Position numbers and translations under genes: made by a program. Below are positions 11,060 through 22,408 of a DNA stretch of 64,000 nt, one piece after another. Origin of the DNA: Achatina immaculata (Eukaryota > Mollusca > Gastropoda > Stylommatophora > Achatinidae). The notes beneath the pieces were generated by a model. It was not told the DNA's origin, made no database searches, and was given only the letters and a program-made list of their open reading frames with translations. The stretch covers positions 11,734,459 to 11,798,458 of the forward strand of contig CM019703.1 of NCBI GenBank assembly GCA_009760885.1, in the 5' to 3' direction. The stretch's first letter is position 1. The number at the start of each line of letters is the position of its first letter.

Positions 11060-12640
11060 ATGTATGAAATAACCGACTGTGAAAGCAGAAATCAACAGTG
11101 TGAATTATTATTGGAGGAGAAAGAACCCGAACCAGCAATAGAAGAAATTTTATGGGCAGGAAAGAATCTGAAAAATGGTAAATCACCAAGATGTGATGAG
11201 ATAACAGCTGAACTTATTAAAGCAGGAGAAAAGGAATGTGCAACAATCTATCATACACTATGTAAAAGATATAACATTCAGGTATTTGGCCAAAAGAATG
11301 GAAAAGAACTGTATTCATACCACTGCCAAAAAAGGGTATCTTGAAATTGTGCACAAACTATATAACAGTTGCTCTGATTAGTCATGCTAGTAAAATTCTA
11401 TTAAAAATCATAATAGGTAGACTTCGTAAGAAAACAGAAGAAGTCAATATGGTCCAAGCTGGTTTTAGACAAGGAAACAAGAGATCATATGTTCAATTTA
11501 AGATTAATAATAGAGAAATGCAGAAAGTTTAATATGAATCTATATTTATCCTTTATAGACTATTCAAAGGCATTTGATTGTGTGCAGCACCAGAAACTTT
11601 GGGAAATAATGGAAAAAATGGGATTTCCAACACATTTGATACAATTAATATCACTGCTGTATAGACCAACAAGCAGCAGTAAGAATAAATGGTGAAACAA
11701 CAACTTGGTTTGACATAAAACAAGGGGTCCGTCAGGGGTGCATACTGTCACCTTACTTATTTAACTTGTATACTAAAAATATAATGAGGAATGTTAGAGA
11801 AGATGTAGACAAAGAATATTATGATGCCATAACAATTGGAGGTTATGAAATACCAGAGATTAGATATGCTGATGACACAGTGTTACTATCCACAACACAA
11901 AAAGGAATTGAAAAACTAATTAATGTCAGTCCATAAGAACAGCGAAAAGCAAAACCTCTATCTTAATGTGAAGAAAACTAAATTGATGACAACTGACAAA
12001 ACAAACATGGCAGCTGAAATATGTATCAATGAGGAAAAATTGGAAGAAGTGGAGAGTTTTGAATATCTTGGATCACTGCTAACTAATAATGGAGATACAA
12101 TGAGGGAAATTAAAAGGAGGACATCTATCGCTCTTCAGAAAGTAAAACAACTAAAGAATCTGTGGAAAGGAACAGACACAACTACAAAAATAAGATTTTT
12201 AAGGGCATGCATCTTTCCCATCGCAACATATGCCTGTGAGACCTGAACACTTAACAAAACAGCTGAGAAACACGTAAATGCCTTTGAATGTAAATGCTAC
12301 AGAAGAGTTCTTCAAATATCATGGACACAAAAAAATCACAAATATATCTATACTACAAGAACTTAATATTGAAGAAGGCTGGCTAGTAAAGAGGATTAAA
12401 CAAAGAAAACTTAAATATTTTGGAGACATTAAACATCATGATAACCTAGAGAAGACCATCTTTGAAGGGTACATAATGGGAAAAAGAAAGAGAGGAAGAC
12501 CAAGGCGAAGATGGCTGTAAGACATCGCTGATGATCTTGAAATGGATGCATCAGCAGCAGGCTATGTTGCTTACAACCGAGAGGCCTACAGGAGTGCTGT
12601 TAGGGAGGCAAAGTTCGGCAAGGGACATACAAATGAATGA
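11060..12640 (+). pseudogene. RTE reverse transcriptase and C-terminal domain, frameshifted
   Basis: RT blocks are in order but in shifting frames: NGKSPRCDEITAELIKAG, MVQAGFRQG, LSFIDYSKAFDCVQHQKL, GVRQGCILSPYLF, catalytic IRYADDTVLLS (YADD codons at 11865-11876), NLYLNVKKTKLMTT and FEYLGSLLTNNGD. The C-terminal half has MGKRKRGRPRRRW. A TGA at 12244-12246 replaces the Trp codon seen in the copy at 34130 (ETWTLNKT). The ORF would end GHTNE* inside the tail. Confidence 0.88.
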
Positions 12641-12648
12641 ATGAAATG
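12638..12648 (+). other. RTE stop codon embedded in 3' tail repeat
   Basis: The last codons read ACA AAT GAA TGA, where AATGAATGAATG is also the 3' microsatellite tail. The copies at 34521, 35274 and 37683 show the same arrangement. Confidence 0.85.
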
Positions 12649-12896
12649 AATAGTACGTTTAAGCTTGTATGAACCTAGAAGTAAGACCCAGAACTGCCTT
12701 AGGAGACTGTAAGACTATTTTAACACAAGAAATGAAATTCATCAAGTACTTACTTTCTGTTCAAAAAAATGTTCTTTCTGAAGGCATGAAAAAAAAAAAA
12801 AAAGGTTTCCACCAATGTTCCCTCTAAGGGCTGTGGTCTGTGTGCAAAAAAATTATTGTGTGTGCAAATGTGCATAAAACAACGTAATATACTATA

Positions 12897-12897
<1 letters not shown>

Positions 12898-12927
<30 letters not shown>
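12898..12927. repeat. (AT)n microsatellite
   Basis: About 14 AT dinucleotides. The surrounding stretch between the RTE element and the next LINE (12659-13150) otherwise holds nothing I recognise. Confidence 0.9.
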
Positions 12928-12930
<3 letters not shown>

Positions 12931-13149
12931 AAGGTAAAGTACACCTGTACATTTAATAACAGGATAGACCTGCTGTACTTTTCAGCAGTGGAAATTCATC
13001 TGCCTGTTTATTCTCTGTGTGCCCACTTGCCTCGTCATGATTCTGCTACACTACTACCAAAACTACACGATAAAAGACCAGTTGAAACATCCGACCCGAA
13101 AGTAATTTCTTAACAAGAAAGAAGCAGTAAAAGGAAAAAACATGTACCA

Positions 13150-15430
13150 TCATTGTATTTTTCTTGATTGCAATATAGCATGGAGTAACATCTGGAAAAA
13201 CACATACAAAAAAACAACCCTACAACACATGCACGAAAACGATTTGATTGTGGACTGTCAGTCAGGTTTTAGGCCCAGACATTCCTGTCACACAGCTCTC
13301 TCAAAAATGACAGAATGTTGGTTATCTGATATAAATGATGATAAATTATACGGTGCTGTCTTTTCAGACTTTAAAAAAGCATTTAACATAATTGATCATG
13401 AAATCCTAGTTAGAAAGCTTTAGACTTATAAATTACATCTGGACTTAACAAAATTTATTACATCTTTTCTTTCCAACAGACAACAGATAGTTTGCTTCCA
13501 AAACTCTGTCAAGTTCATCTGTGGTTGATAATGGTGTTTCACAAGGGTCTATTCTTGGTCCTCTGCTTTTTACTACATCAATGATATTCCACTTCATCTA
13601 AAAAAATCTTATGATCTCTTTGTTGATGACTGCACAGTTTACACTAATGACAATGACTGAATTAATCTTTAGTCATCTCTTCAGTTTGAAATAAACATTC
13701 TAATTAACTGGAGCAGCAACAACAGAATGTTCATAAACACCAGCAAAACAAAATCCATGCTCATTACAAGACAGAAATTGACAAATTCACCAACAGCAAC
13801 ACTACAGCTCAAGACAGAGAATGTTAGTGGACATAAAACTCTAGATCTCACATTTGACCACCACCTCAGCTGGAATCGTCATGTAGACAATCTAACCAAA
13901 CTCATCACACAAAAAGTTTACCAATTTGCCAAAATTAAACACTTTCTTGACACATCTTACATCATTCCCATGATGTTAATGTCACATAGGGCTCGCATGG
14001 TAGTTCACCAAGTTTTCCTGTTTTCGGCAAGCTTTTCAACCTCATCAAGGGATTTTATGTCAACTAATTTGGCCTCACTTAACAATTTCCTCTTTAGAGT
14101 TTCATGTGGTCGACCTTTTTTTCTTTGGCCTATTGTGTTCCACTTGATAACTTGTTTTGTGATTATCTGACTGTTTCTTCTCATCACATGACTGACATAT
14201 GTCCATCTCCTTTTTCTGATCACCCATGAGACAGGTTGTTGTTTGCTCATGTGCCTTATCTCTGCATTGTTCTTGAATTTGTTCCACTTTATACCAGATA
14301 TTTTCCTGAGGCATTTGTTTTCAAAAGAGTCTAATTTTGTTGTTTATTTCTTTAGTTGTTTTCCAGCTTTCAGATGCATAAATGAGGGTGGATATAACAT
14401 TTGAATTGAATAATCTTAACTTGGTTTTTGTGCTTATAACTTTAGAGTGCCATATTTTCTCAGGATTCTTGAAGGTCAATGGTGCTTTTGGAATTCTAAC
14501 TTCCTTTCTGGTGTCACCATCCTGGTCTGTATAGCGCCAAGGTATGCAAATTGTTCTGCTTCTTCAACACCTGTTCCTTCTTCATATATTTTTCCTTCTT
14601 GATTAATAGGAAGTTTCATTATTTTTGCTTTTTCCTTGTTAATTTCAAGTCCTATTTTGCTAGCCAGTGAAGACGGAGTATCTGTTTTTTCTTGCATCGA
14701 ATTCACATTGTCACTGATAAGAGTTATGTCATCTGCAAAATCAAGGTCTGTTTGGGTCCCATGTACCCAGTCATTGCCGGTTTTACCATTTCAACATTTT
14801 TGTCATGAAGTCCATGGCAGCTCCAAAAAGCGAGGGAGATAGCATACACCACCCTTGTTTCATGCCAGTTTCAGTCTGGAACCATTCCCTCATTCTTTCT
14901 TCTGTGTTGATTGCACAAACATATCCATTGTAGAGATCCTTAATGATGTTGACAGTTTTAGATGGCATCTTGACACAGATACTATGAAAGTATACTACAT
15001 ATCACAAATACAGACACACTTGAACTATTTTCCACAATCTGAAATGTTTGCTCCATACCAAGCACGAAAAGACTTTACTCACTCCAAAAATGAACGGTAA
15101 AGCTTATAGACAACAAACATGCATCACGTATTACAAATAAGGGCAAACATCTTAACATTCTACCCCTCAAGAAGAGATTTCTATTCAGCAAGGCCAAGTT
15201 AATTCATAAAATTCTTTCACACAGTGGTCATTGTTCAAATCCAAACCAAAATACAGTCAATACTTAAGCAGTTGTACTGTCCCAAAACCAAGGCTTGACA
15301 TGTTTTAAAAAACCTTCTCTTACTCAGCTGCCCATCTTTGGAATACCCTACCAACTCATGTAAAACTTATAAGTTATTCATTTTTATAACTTCAGATTTT
15401 ATCAGTATCTCTTTGAGATGGACTATATGC
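13150..15430 (+). mobile_element. CR1/L2/Jockey-like LINE, split by a later LINE insertion
   Basis: The left part (about 13150-13954) has QSGFRPRHSCHTALSKMTEC, VFSDFKKAFNIIDHEIL, GVSQGSILGPLLF, catalytic LFVDDCTVYT, INTSKTKSMLI, LSWNRHVDNL and VYQFAKIKHFLDT. The right part (14978-15430) resumes at DTMKVYYISQI and continues through ILPLKKRFLFSKAKLIHKIL and FSYSAAHLWNTLPTHV, the usual end of this superfamily. Between them lies 13955-14967, a minus-strand LINE. Removing it and one copy of the 10-bp TSD keeps the reading frame. The 5' end is missing and stops occur in the palm region. The clade assignment is from motif style only. Confidence 0.85.
13945..14977 (-). mobile_element. FADD-type LINE, 5'-truncated, nested in another LINE, 10-bp TSD
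   Basis: TCTTGACACA at 13945-13954 and 14968-14977 brackets a 1013-bp insertion (13955-14967) on the minus strand. It begins, 5'-truncated, at PSKTVNIIKDLYNGYVCAIN (14968 down) and continues through FQTETGMKQG, SPSLF, LDFADDITL (about 14728-14755), LEINKEKAKIMK and FAYLGA. It ends in VSWVIRKRRWTYVSHVMRR, GRPHETLKRKLL and VDIKSLDEVEKLAENRKTW. The left terminus is the same TCTTACATC tail as at 2236. Because it interrupts the CR1/L2-like LINE, it is the younger of the two. Confidence 0.93.
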
Positions 15431-15449
15431 CTCCCTAATATGAAGTTTG

Positions 15450-15640
15450 TTTGTTCATACTTTATGTACACATATAGGTGTGTATGAATAGGTGTGGTAT
15501 GTATGTGTATGTGCATATATATGTATATGTGCTTGTGTGTATGTGTTTACATATATATTAGTATGTATGTGTGTATGTACATGTGCTGATGTGTTTGTAT
15601 ATAAGTGGTATATGTGTGTGTGAATATATGCATCTGTATG
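15450..15640. repeat. Degenerate (TG/TA)n purine-pyrimidine repeat
   Basis: TGTATGTGTATGTGCATATA and similar words fill the interval. The minus strand is open and rich in His, Tyr and Thr for that reason only. Confidence 0.85.
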
Positions 15641-15641
15641 C

Positions 15642-15890
15642 ATTTGCTTTGAGCGTCTGAGTGGTGAAGTGGTTAGTGCACTGGTCTCTCATGGCGAAGG
15701 TTGGGGGTTCAAATCCGGCTGGAGGCACCCCAGTCACCCAGCTGTAGAAATGTGTACCTGACTTCTTCTGGAGTTGGGGAAGGAAAGGCAGCCAGGTTTA
15801 ATACTGACCATATCACCCTCTAGTATGCTGACAGGTCAAGGAAAATATGGGCACTAACACTATATCCCTATGTGCCTCTGTATTTGCTTT
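15642..15890 (+). mobile_element. tRNA-derived SINE, well preserved, 9-bp TSD
   Basis: ATTTGCTTT at 15642-15650 and 15882-15890 brackets 15651-15881 (231 bp). The head has an A-box-like GTGGTTAGTGCACTGG and a perfect B box GGTTCAAATCC, giving an internal RNA polymerase III promoter. The body reads CACCCCAGTCACCCAGCTG, GGGAAGGAAAGGCAGCCAG, CTGACAGGTCAAGGAAAAT and ATGGGCACTAACACTATATC. It is the best reference copy in the window for this SINE. It sits just downstream of the split LINE. Confidence 0.85.
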
Positions 15891-16864
15891 ATGAAAAGTA
15901 CAGGTGTCTGTACTGTCAAAGTCTAAATTAGTTTAATGTATGGCCTGATACATCTATTCTCCAAAAATTTGTTAATTTACAATGAATGTGAGAACGTAAT
16001 CAAGTTTATTTCATGTATTTACATAAAGCAGAATGTGGAGTGTATGGAAAGAAAAGGTTTATGAATTATTTACTTATGTATTTATTTGCTTTTTCATGCA
16101 TATTATGTTCAGTAACAAATGCTGAGTATCTGTGACTGAATGAAAGTTATATGAAGAAGGGCAGAATGGCAGAAGGACCTGCGTGCCCAATTCTTAACCC
16201 TTTGAAAATAAAATCTGTTCATTCATTCCTTCCCCTCTCTTTCTCTGTCTCTCTCCATGTCTCCTTTTTTTTTTTACATACCAGCTCTTTTAAAAATATT
16301 TTAACAGCCATAAGATTCAGATGTAGCTATGGGCAATATGTAGCACATAAGGGCAACCTGTACAGAGGAAATAATATTAGCGTAAAATATCTGTGGCCTC
16401 TTGCTGATATTATGATAAGCTTTAAATGTATTAAGTGAGCACCTTTGTCTCAGAAACCATTTTCTGGGAATTCTTTTACATTACTTTCATTTTATGTCTT
16501 GAACTTTTTGCACTTAGTGTCTTGATGTTTTTCACAAATTTCGGGCATTTGCATTTTTTTTTTTTTCTGTACCTTTGTTTGGTGCTTATCTGGACTTGGG
16601 ACCAGACAGAAGCATGAGGTCCATGGTTTTTTCCTGAAAAAACTCGAGAAGCGACTAAAATTTTATCAAATTAGCAGAGTCATTCAGAAAAGAAATCTTG
16701 TATGGCCCCAGAAACATAAACCAGAAAACCCTGGACATATAAAAGTAATGATATCAGTTACAGAAGATTGTGTGGAGCCTAGGAAGAGAATGTAGACTAC
16801 TTTTCTCTTTGCCATATTCAGATACAGTTAAACTCCCCACCTGTCCCATGCACATACACATAAG
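15891..16864. other. Intron, nothing recognised
   Basis: AT-rich. Short open frames at 16151-16438 and 16435-16617 have no domain or splice support. Confidence 0.4.
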
Positions 16865-17160
16865 AAAAGCAGAAGAAAAATAGATATCTAGGGTGTCTGG
16901 AAACCTAATTAAATTAAAAAGAATAGATATCTGGCATGTCCAGAATTTCATCAGATAAAACAAGAATAGATCTCTGGATTTCTAGAAAATTCACCACGAG
17001 GGGGAGGGGGAAGAATAAGTGTTGGGAACGCCTGAAAATCTCTAAGATTATGGGATGCCTGAAAATCTCATCAAAGTGAGAAAGACTAGATCTGTGGAGT
17101 GTTTCATCAGAAACTTCAAGAATAGGTCCATGGGGTTGTCAAGAATCTTTATGAAAGGCA
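16865..17160. repeat. Degenerate tandem repeat of about 50-60 bp
   Basis: AAGAATAGATMTCTGG followed by a short spacer and AGAAWTTCATCAGA recurs four to six times with strong divergence. A poly-A run follows at 17163-17176. Confidence 0.55.
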
Positions 17161-17769
17161 AGAAAAAAAAAAAAAAAGGAAGGATCAGGAAAGATCAACT
17201 TCAGTAAAGATTGAAATAGAAACTATTTCTCACAGCATGTAAGCTTTGGAGAGCTGTTCTAGTGAACTGCAGTCACAAGCATCATAAAGAAAGAGATTCA
17301 AAATTTGATTAGTTTAAATCATGTGAGATGAAAGTAAAGACAAGAAAACTCAGATGGGAGAAGAGAAATAACCATGCAATTTTATGAGCTTCTGATTGCA
17401 TAAATTTTGAATGGCAAGAGAGAATGATAGGAAAAATTTAAATCAGTACTCAGACCCACAGGGAAAAGAAGGAAGGACTTGAAGAAGTGGACTCCAGAGC
17501 CATCCCCATACTCCTTGGATAAACAAATGAAAAAATCTGCGTGTAATTCTGAACCGAGTAATTTATTGTATCATCATTACGTGACTTAGAGAAGAATAGA
17601 AACTGTAGGTAAGTAGTAAGTAGTTGTGTTGCTGCATACAACATTTTTATGATCACTTTCCTTTCTTTAATTTGTGCACCTTTGAATTTTCTTTCTTTTG
17701 AAGCGCAAGAGCCACAGGCAGTTTTTGCACGTAAGTCTGCACTTTGGTTGTTTGAGACTTTGGTTTGTG

Positions 17770-18260
17770 GTCTTTAATGCACTGAATTTATCATCTAAAG
17801 TCTAACTCCAAGGCTAATATGTGTGTATGTTTTCCTGTGTACTTCCTGTTGCATATGCCTAATTCTGCTAGTATATTGTAACAACTTAATGTCAGATGTA
17901 TTATCATCTTGAATTTTAACCCATATGGACTCATGTGAATAGTTTCTTGCATGTACTGTCTATTGCTTCCGTAATTCAACAGATATTTTGTATTTGCAGC
18001 AGCCTAATGTCAGTTGTATTGTTTCTCTAACCACTAAATTTCGTACTGCATTAAATTTATCATCTAGAGTGTTACTCTCCTGGACCTAGATGTGTATTTT
18101 CTTGTATGTCTCTTTTGTTTCTGTACAGTAATTCTGCCAACATGTAGTAGTTTCCTAAGCCATGAAATTTATATTGTATTAATTTTATCATCTAGAATCT
18201 AAGCTCTTCAGAATTTAATGTGTAAATTTACCTGTGTGTATCATTCTTTTGTCCAGTATT
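17770..18260. repeat. Old, long-period tandem repeat (about 130-150 bp)
   Basis: The words ACTGAATTTATCATCTAAAG, TTAAATTTATCATCTAGAG and TAATTTTATCATCTAGAATC recur, each followed by an AAT/CTC segment and TGTGTRTRTTTTCYTGTGTA. About three to four degenerate units. Confidence 0.5.
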
Positions 18261-18870
18261 CGCAGCCATTTTATCAGACCTACTGCTTTCCTGCCCATCC
18301 TTAGTTGTAGTATGCTGTAGTCTAAATCTTAACATGCCTGATATGGAGTCTGTAAATCCTCAGTGTACAGTTTTCACTTTAGTTCTCGATGCAAAACTAG
18401 ATCTGTGATCTCCTGTAGATTTTTTTTTTTCAAATTATTCAGCTTCCACATATTTAATCTTAGGTCAGGATTCAGGTTCTATATTTTCCTGGCTCCTTGC
18501 ATTTTATTGGAACTTTAAAATACTTAAAAATTAAATAATTAAATAAAACTTTTTTAAAATCACAAATTTATCAAATTTGAACAATTTAACAAATGTTCTA
18601 GAAGAAGAAAGCACAAATTGGTAATAAAAGGATGATCACAAGTAGTTTGTTAAGTATTATACTGTTTTTATGTTAATTATAACATAATTTTAGTTACATA
18701 ATTTATGAAGTGTGATGATTAAAGCAAAAGTGCTGAGCATTTGAAATATGGTAGACTGTAGATTGGCAGCCTGATTAGGTGCTTGGTTTATTAATCTGGG
18801 CTATAATTTTGGCAAATATTGCCAATATAATAATTAAATATAATAATTTTGGCTAATAAATTAATTAATA

Positions 18871-19150
18871 TGAAAATATGGGCACTAACACCATATCCCT
18901 ATGTGCCTGTAAGGCATGACAGGGTTAGTTTACCTTTATTAATCCAGTGGTACTGTGTTCAACTCCCAGCAGTGGGATTTTTCCTGGTACACACCAGCTC
19001 CTATAAATGGGTGCCAGAGAAATCTGGGAAGGTAACTGTGGCCAAATATGATAATGACCACATCATATTTTTCATGGAAAAATGGACCTACCACAGTATC
19101 CCCAATATGCCTTAGTGGTATGTAAATGGGAATTTTACCTTTTTTTTTAG
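18871..19150 (+). mobile_element. Composite of two SINE subtypes
   Basis: The left 60 bp is the 3' end of the 15651-type SINE (GAAAATATGGGCACTAACAC, CATATCCCTATGTGCC, GGCATGACAGGGTTAG). From about 18935 it changes to the 7072 subtype (TTCAACTCCCAGCAGTGGG, GTGCCAGAGAAATCTGGGAA, GGTAACTGTGGCC, TATGTAAATGGGAATTTTAC). Either one inserted at the other's end or the pair is a chimeric SINE. A plus-strand 88-codon frame here is only repeat. Confidence 0.6.
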
Positions 19151-19860
19151 ATTGCAGATTGTCCATGTTTCAGGTAGTACTAAGAAACACTTAATGTATC
19201 AAATGCTTTTTTTAATTATTTGACAACAATGAGCCATTTAAATGATCTTTAAACAAACAAACAAAAAAGAGCAACTGCTGTCATAGTTTAACATTTTTAA
19301 ATGCCAAAAACACAGATGAAACTGGTAATTGTGATGATTAAAAAAAAAATGTAGGTCATCAGTATTGTTTAATGGTCTAAGAGTTAATATTCAGACAGAG
19401 GAAGAAGTAGCATTGAAATGTATGTTTATACGAAAGACTTCTTTACTAAGTACCAACTGCTAAGTTTACCTCTAGCAACCATGTGCAGTATAAACTATAA
19501 ATACAAAGTATATTATGTTAGTGAAGTTTAGCACAGTGCTAACTGCTAGCATGTTTCCCTTATTCTGATAAGTGAGGCTTTTGAAAGCAATAACAATAGT
19601 AAAAACCTGTGATATGTTACATCAGCAGGCTGATTAAATGTTGATTGATGTATAAATTATCCAGTTTTGTGGCATGGATGTGTCATTGTTCAGCCTAAAC
19701 TAATGCATATGATATATGTAGTTGATTTTTAATTAAGCTAATTGAATATGAATTAACTAGATCATGAAACTTAGCATGATGTAATCATAGTATATATATA
19801 TATATATGAAAAAAAAAACAGATGCTGGTAAGGACAGAGAAACTTAGGAAGCATCATTTT
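19151..19860. other. Intron, nothing recognised
   Basis: AT-rich with a short (AT)n run at about 19791-19806. No coding-like frame. Confidence 0.4.
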
Positions 19861-20262
19861 TTAGAAACTTCTTGTGTTGCTCATAATAGAACTGATGTAT
19901 AAATATAAACAAGAGCGAGTGAAATGAAAACTGTAAAACTTTTCCCCCCATAATTTACTGAAGCAAAAAATCCATAGAATTGCATCATTTTTCAAACAAT
20001 CTTTTTTACATTCAATGGAAGTCCTTCTAGCATTTACAACTGCATGGGTTTCTTTATAAGAAAAACAAAAAATCTTGGTCGAGTGAGCAGCCACATATAC
20101 ACTGCTTGTTGCACCTTTTTATTTTGACCTCAACATCTTTCTGCTCATCATGTCTTTGTGAGAACCAAAGAAGTGGTGATCACTAAGGGTGAGATCTTGT
20201 GAATATAGTGGGTCTGGAAGACATTTGAAGTGCATCACCACACTGAACCTTCATCCACCAAT
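19861..20262 (-). pseudogene. mariner-type transposase fragment (3' end)
   Basis: Minus-strand frames read LPDPLYSQDLTLSDHHFFGS (a decayed version of the LPYSPDLAPxDYxLF block holding the last catalytic Asp), then KDMMSRKM. These are followed by AAHSTKIFCFSYKETHAVVN and RRTSIECKKDCLKNDA, equivalent to the FF..GI..L..RW..CI...GDYVE end of mariner proteins. Only the last third survives and it carries stops. No inverted repeat was found. It is unrelated in detail to the mariner at 22411. Confidence 0.6.
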
Positions 20263-21990
20263 AAATTTTGATAGGTTTCACACTTTGTCTGTTCCACTTC
20301 CATGCCATCTTTGCACTGCTGCTGTGGTATCATGTAGATAGCAGGCACCATGTTGCCACTATGAAGATGCTCCTTAAGTCAATAGTAACAAGAACTGTCA
20401 GTTTACATGGTGGTGGGACAGTGCTTAGATTCTCTATCGCAGTTTTAAGATTTTCATTTTCAGTAGACCACTTTCATAAGAGCCAGTTTCATCCCTTTGA
20501 GCATATTGTGGATGTGGTGTTATTGTTTGTATTGTCCTTCACCTGCCAGCGTACATGTTGTTAGTGTCCCTTCTAGCCATTTATCTATCCCTGGCTCCAA
20601 GATGGGGCAGGGAGCTATTTTTACATCTGGGTTGACTGGGGCACATCCTGCCAGGATCTAACCGCAGGCTTGAGTAGCAAATTGGTTAGCACGGTCATCT
20701 CTCAGCAGCAGTGCTGGCATTCATAATTATCCTGATGAATCTTACATAGGCCGTGCTGACAGAAGTCTTATGTGACATATAGTTTACTTATTAAGTTTGT
20801 GATAATATCACAACATACTCAGATTATGTTTTTTTTTAAAGTGAATCCAAATTTTAACTCATCAAAATTTCAACAACATAAAAGTTGTAATAATTGTTAA
20901 GCTGCTACTTCTGTAACTTCTCAGTCCATTAAAGTCCCATGAAGTCTCTTATGTCCTAATACATGCTGGCAAATGTAATGTTCAGTATATCTCATTTCTG
21001 TACTTTTTTTTTTTTTACTCATTTATGTTGTCAGAACACTTCATCTTCTGTATCATCTTTATTATCTCATGTATCAGTATCAAATATCCATGTTTATTGA
21101 ATTTTTATTATCTCATGTATCAGTATATAATTTTAAATTTTCTATGAAATATGCATGTTTGTTGAATTTTTATTTTCCCTTAAATACATCACGGAATCCA
21201 CTATTATGCCGTAGCATAAAGTTTAAATTTATCTGCAAACAGCCATAAGTCTTTTATGTATAAATTGCCATTTGTCTGTGCAGTGAAAGAATTACACAGA
21301 TTATTTCCTCTTGGTATTTTCTTTCTGCATAGTGAAAGTAACACTGGTGCTATGCACTTCATTGTTCTAATCCCCCCTGCAAACAAAGATATGGACTTTT
21401 CTTTTAGCTAATATCCAGCTTGTCTGAAAGACACTTTTTTAAAATAAGAAACTTGGAATTTATGAAACTCAGTGATTGTTATATGTGTGTGTGTTTTTTA
21501 ATTGGATGTGTTTCATCATTTTGATCCTTAGATGTTTTATCCTCCCATAAACATGGAAGGATACAGAGAATAAATCCAAGAACAGGTATAACAGGAGAGC
21601 CTTTATATGATGATGATGATGGTGATGGTTGATGATGATGATGATTTCTCCAGCACTAGAACTAATTTTTTAAAGTGCTTTCCATTTATGTTGGTGTTGT
21701 TTAACCAGAATCTTCTGCGCTAACCTATAAAAACAGAAAAAAGATCGTCTAATTTAGGTACATGATCCAGTTAACTCATTGAGTGTTAGAGCAAGATTTG
21801 AGCCATTTCTGCAGTCTTTTTTGCTCATGCTTTATGAAGGTATCTTTTCCCTCATGTGTCTTACTGTATTTCTTTGTTGATACAGTGGCATCATTTCTAG
21901 TTTTATGATACATAGCACTCTTTTTTGTTTCTTTCTCCCAAATGATCATAGAATATTTTTTCATGTTAGTATATTGATATACCAGTATAT
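20263..21990. other. Intron with small repeats
   Basis: An 80-bp direct duplication near 21055-21170 (TATCTCATGTATCAGTAT twice, each followed by TATGCATGTTTGTTGAATTT or similar) and a GATGATGATG run at about 21611-21648. A tRNA-like stretch near 20675-20720 (GAGTAGCAAATTGGTTAGCA) may be a SINE head. No gene seen. Confidence 0.45.
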
Positions 21991-21996
21991 ATATGT

Positions 21997-22250
21997 TGGG
22001 ACTGGCTAACGTAGTGGTTAGAGCACATGTCTAGTAACCGAATGGTCAAGGGTTTGAATTCCCAACTGAGCGAGATTTTTTTTCCAACCAAAATGGCCCT
22101 GAGGTCGACCTATCCTCATAAAATGGGTACCAGAGAAAATCTGAGAAGGAAAGGCGGTGAAGACAGGAACTGGCCATCCTACCTCATACGCTGATGGCCC
22201 AGCATAATGAGGTCTCTAACGCTTCATCCACTATGGCATTTGCTATGGGA
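21997..22250 (+). mobile_element. tRNA-derived SINE
   Basis: Head GGCTAACGTAGTGGTTAGAG (A box) and GTCAAGGGTTTGAATTCCC (B box); body GGCCCTGAGGTCGACC, AAAATGGGTACCAGAGAAAA, GAAGGAAAGGCGGTGAAGAC and AGGAACTGGCCATCCTACC. This is the single-copy version of the segment expanded into a minisatellite at 4381. The 3' part (CCAGCATAATGAGGTCTCTA, ACGCTTC) matches the end of the 4232 SINE. Confidence 0.75.
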
Positions 22251-22408
22251 CTATCTTATCTTGTATTGATATTGAATTATGAGCAATGTTAATGCACTAC
22301 AATGTGTTTTATGAGTGCGCAGACTTCCTGTTGACCTGTGGTAGCATCCGCATGATTGAAGAGATTTATGACTTGCATGTTTCCAGGTCTTCATGCACAT
22401 GCAGGACA

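Larger units (their letters stand above)
9584..12658 (+). mobile_element. Near full-length RTE-like LINE with 10-bp TSD
   Basis: AATAGTACGT at 9584-9593 and 12649-12658 brackets a 3055-bp element (9594-12648), a typical RTE length. It begins AGCCCCCCCGATCAAGGATG. It then carries an apurinic-type endonuclease domain (about 9786-10730) and a reverse transcriptase (about 11060-12640), and ends in an AATG-repeat tail. The endonuclease motifs read like BovB/RTE elements: VGTWNVRSMYEG, ICEHWWRGSG, MGDFNAKIG, DHELLIAD, RPLRFDLTEIP. There is essentially no 3' UTR: the stop TGA (12638-12640) is inside the tail. Multiple frameshifts and stops make it inactive. Three shorter copies of the family lie at 33591, 35274 and 37683. 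Confidence 0.9.

Noticed and set aside
15651..15730. Functional tRNA gene
   Set aside because: Pol III boxes are present but the acceptor stem does not pair and the sequence is part of a 231-bp SINE with TSD.
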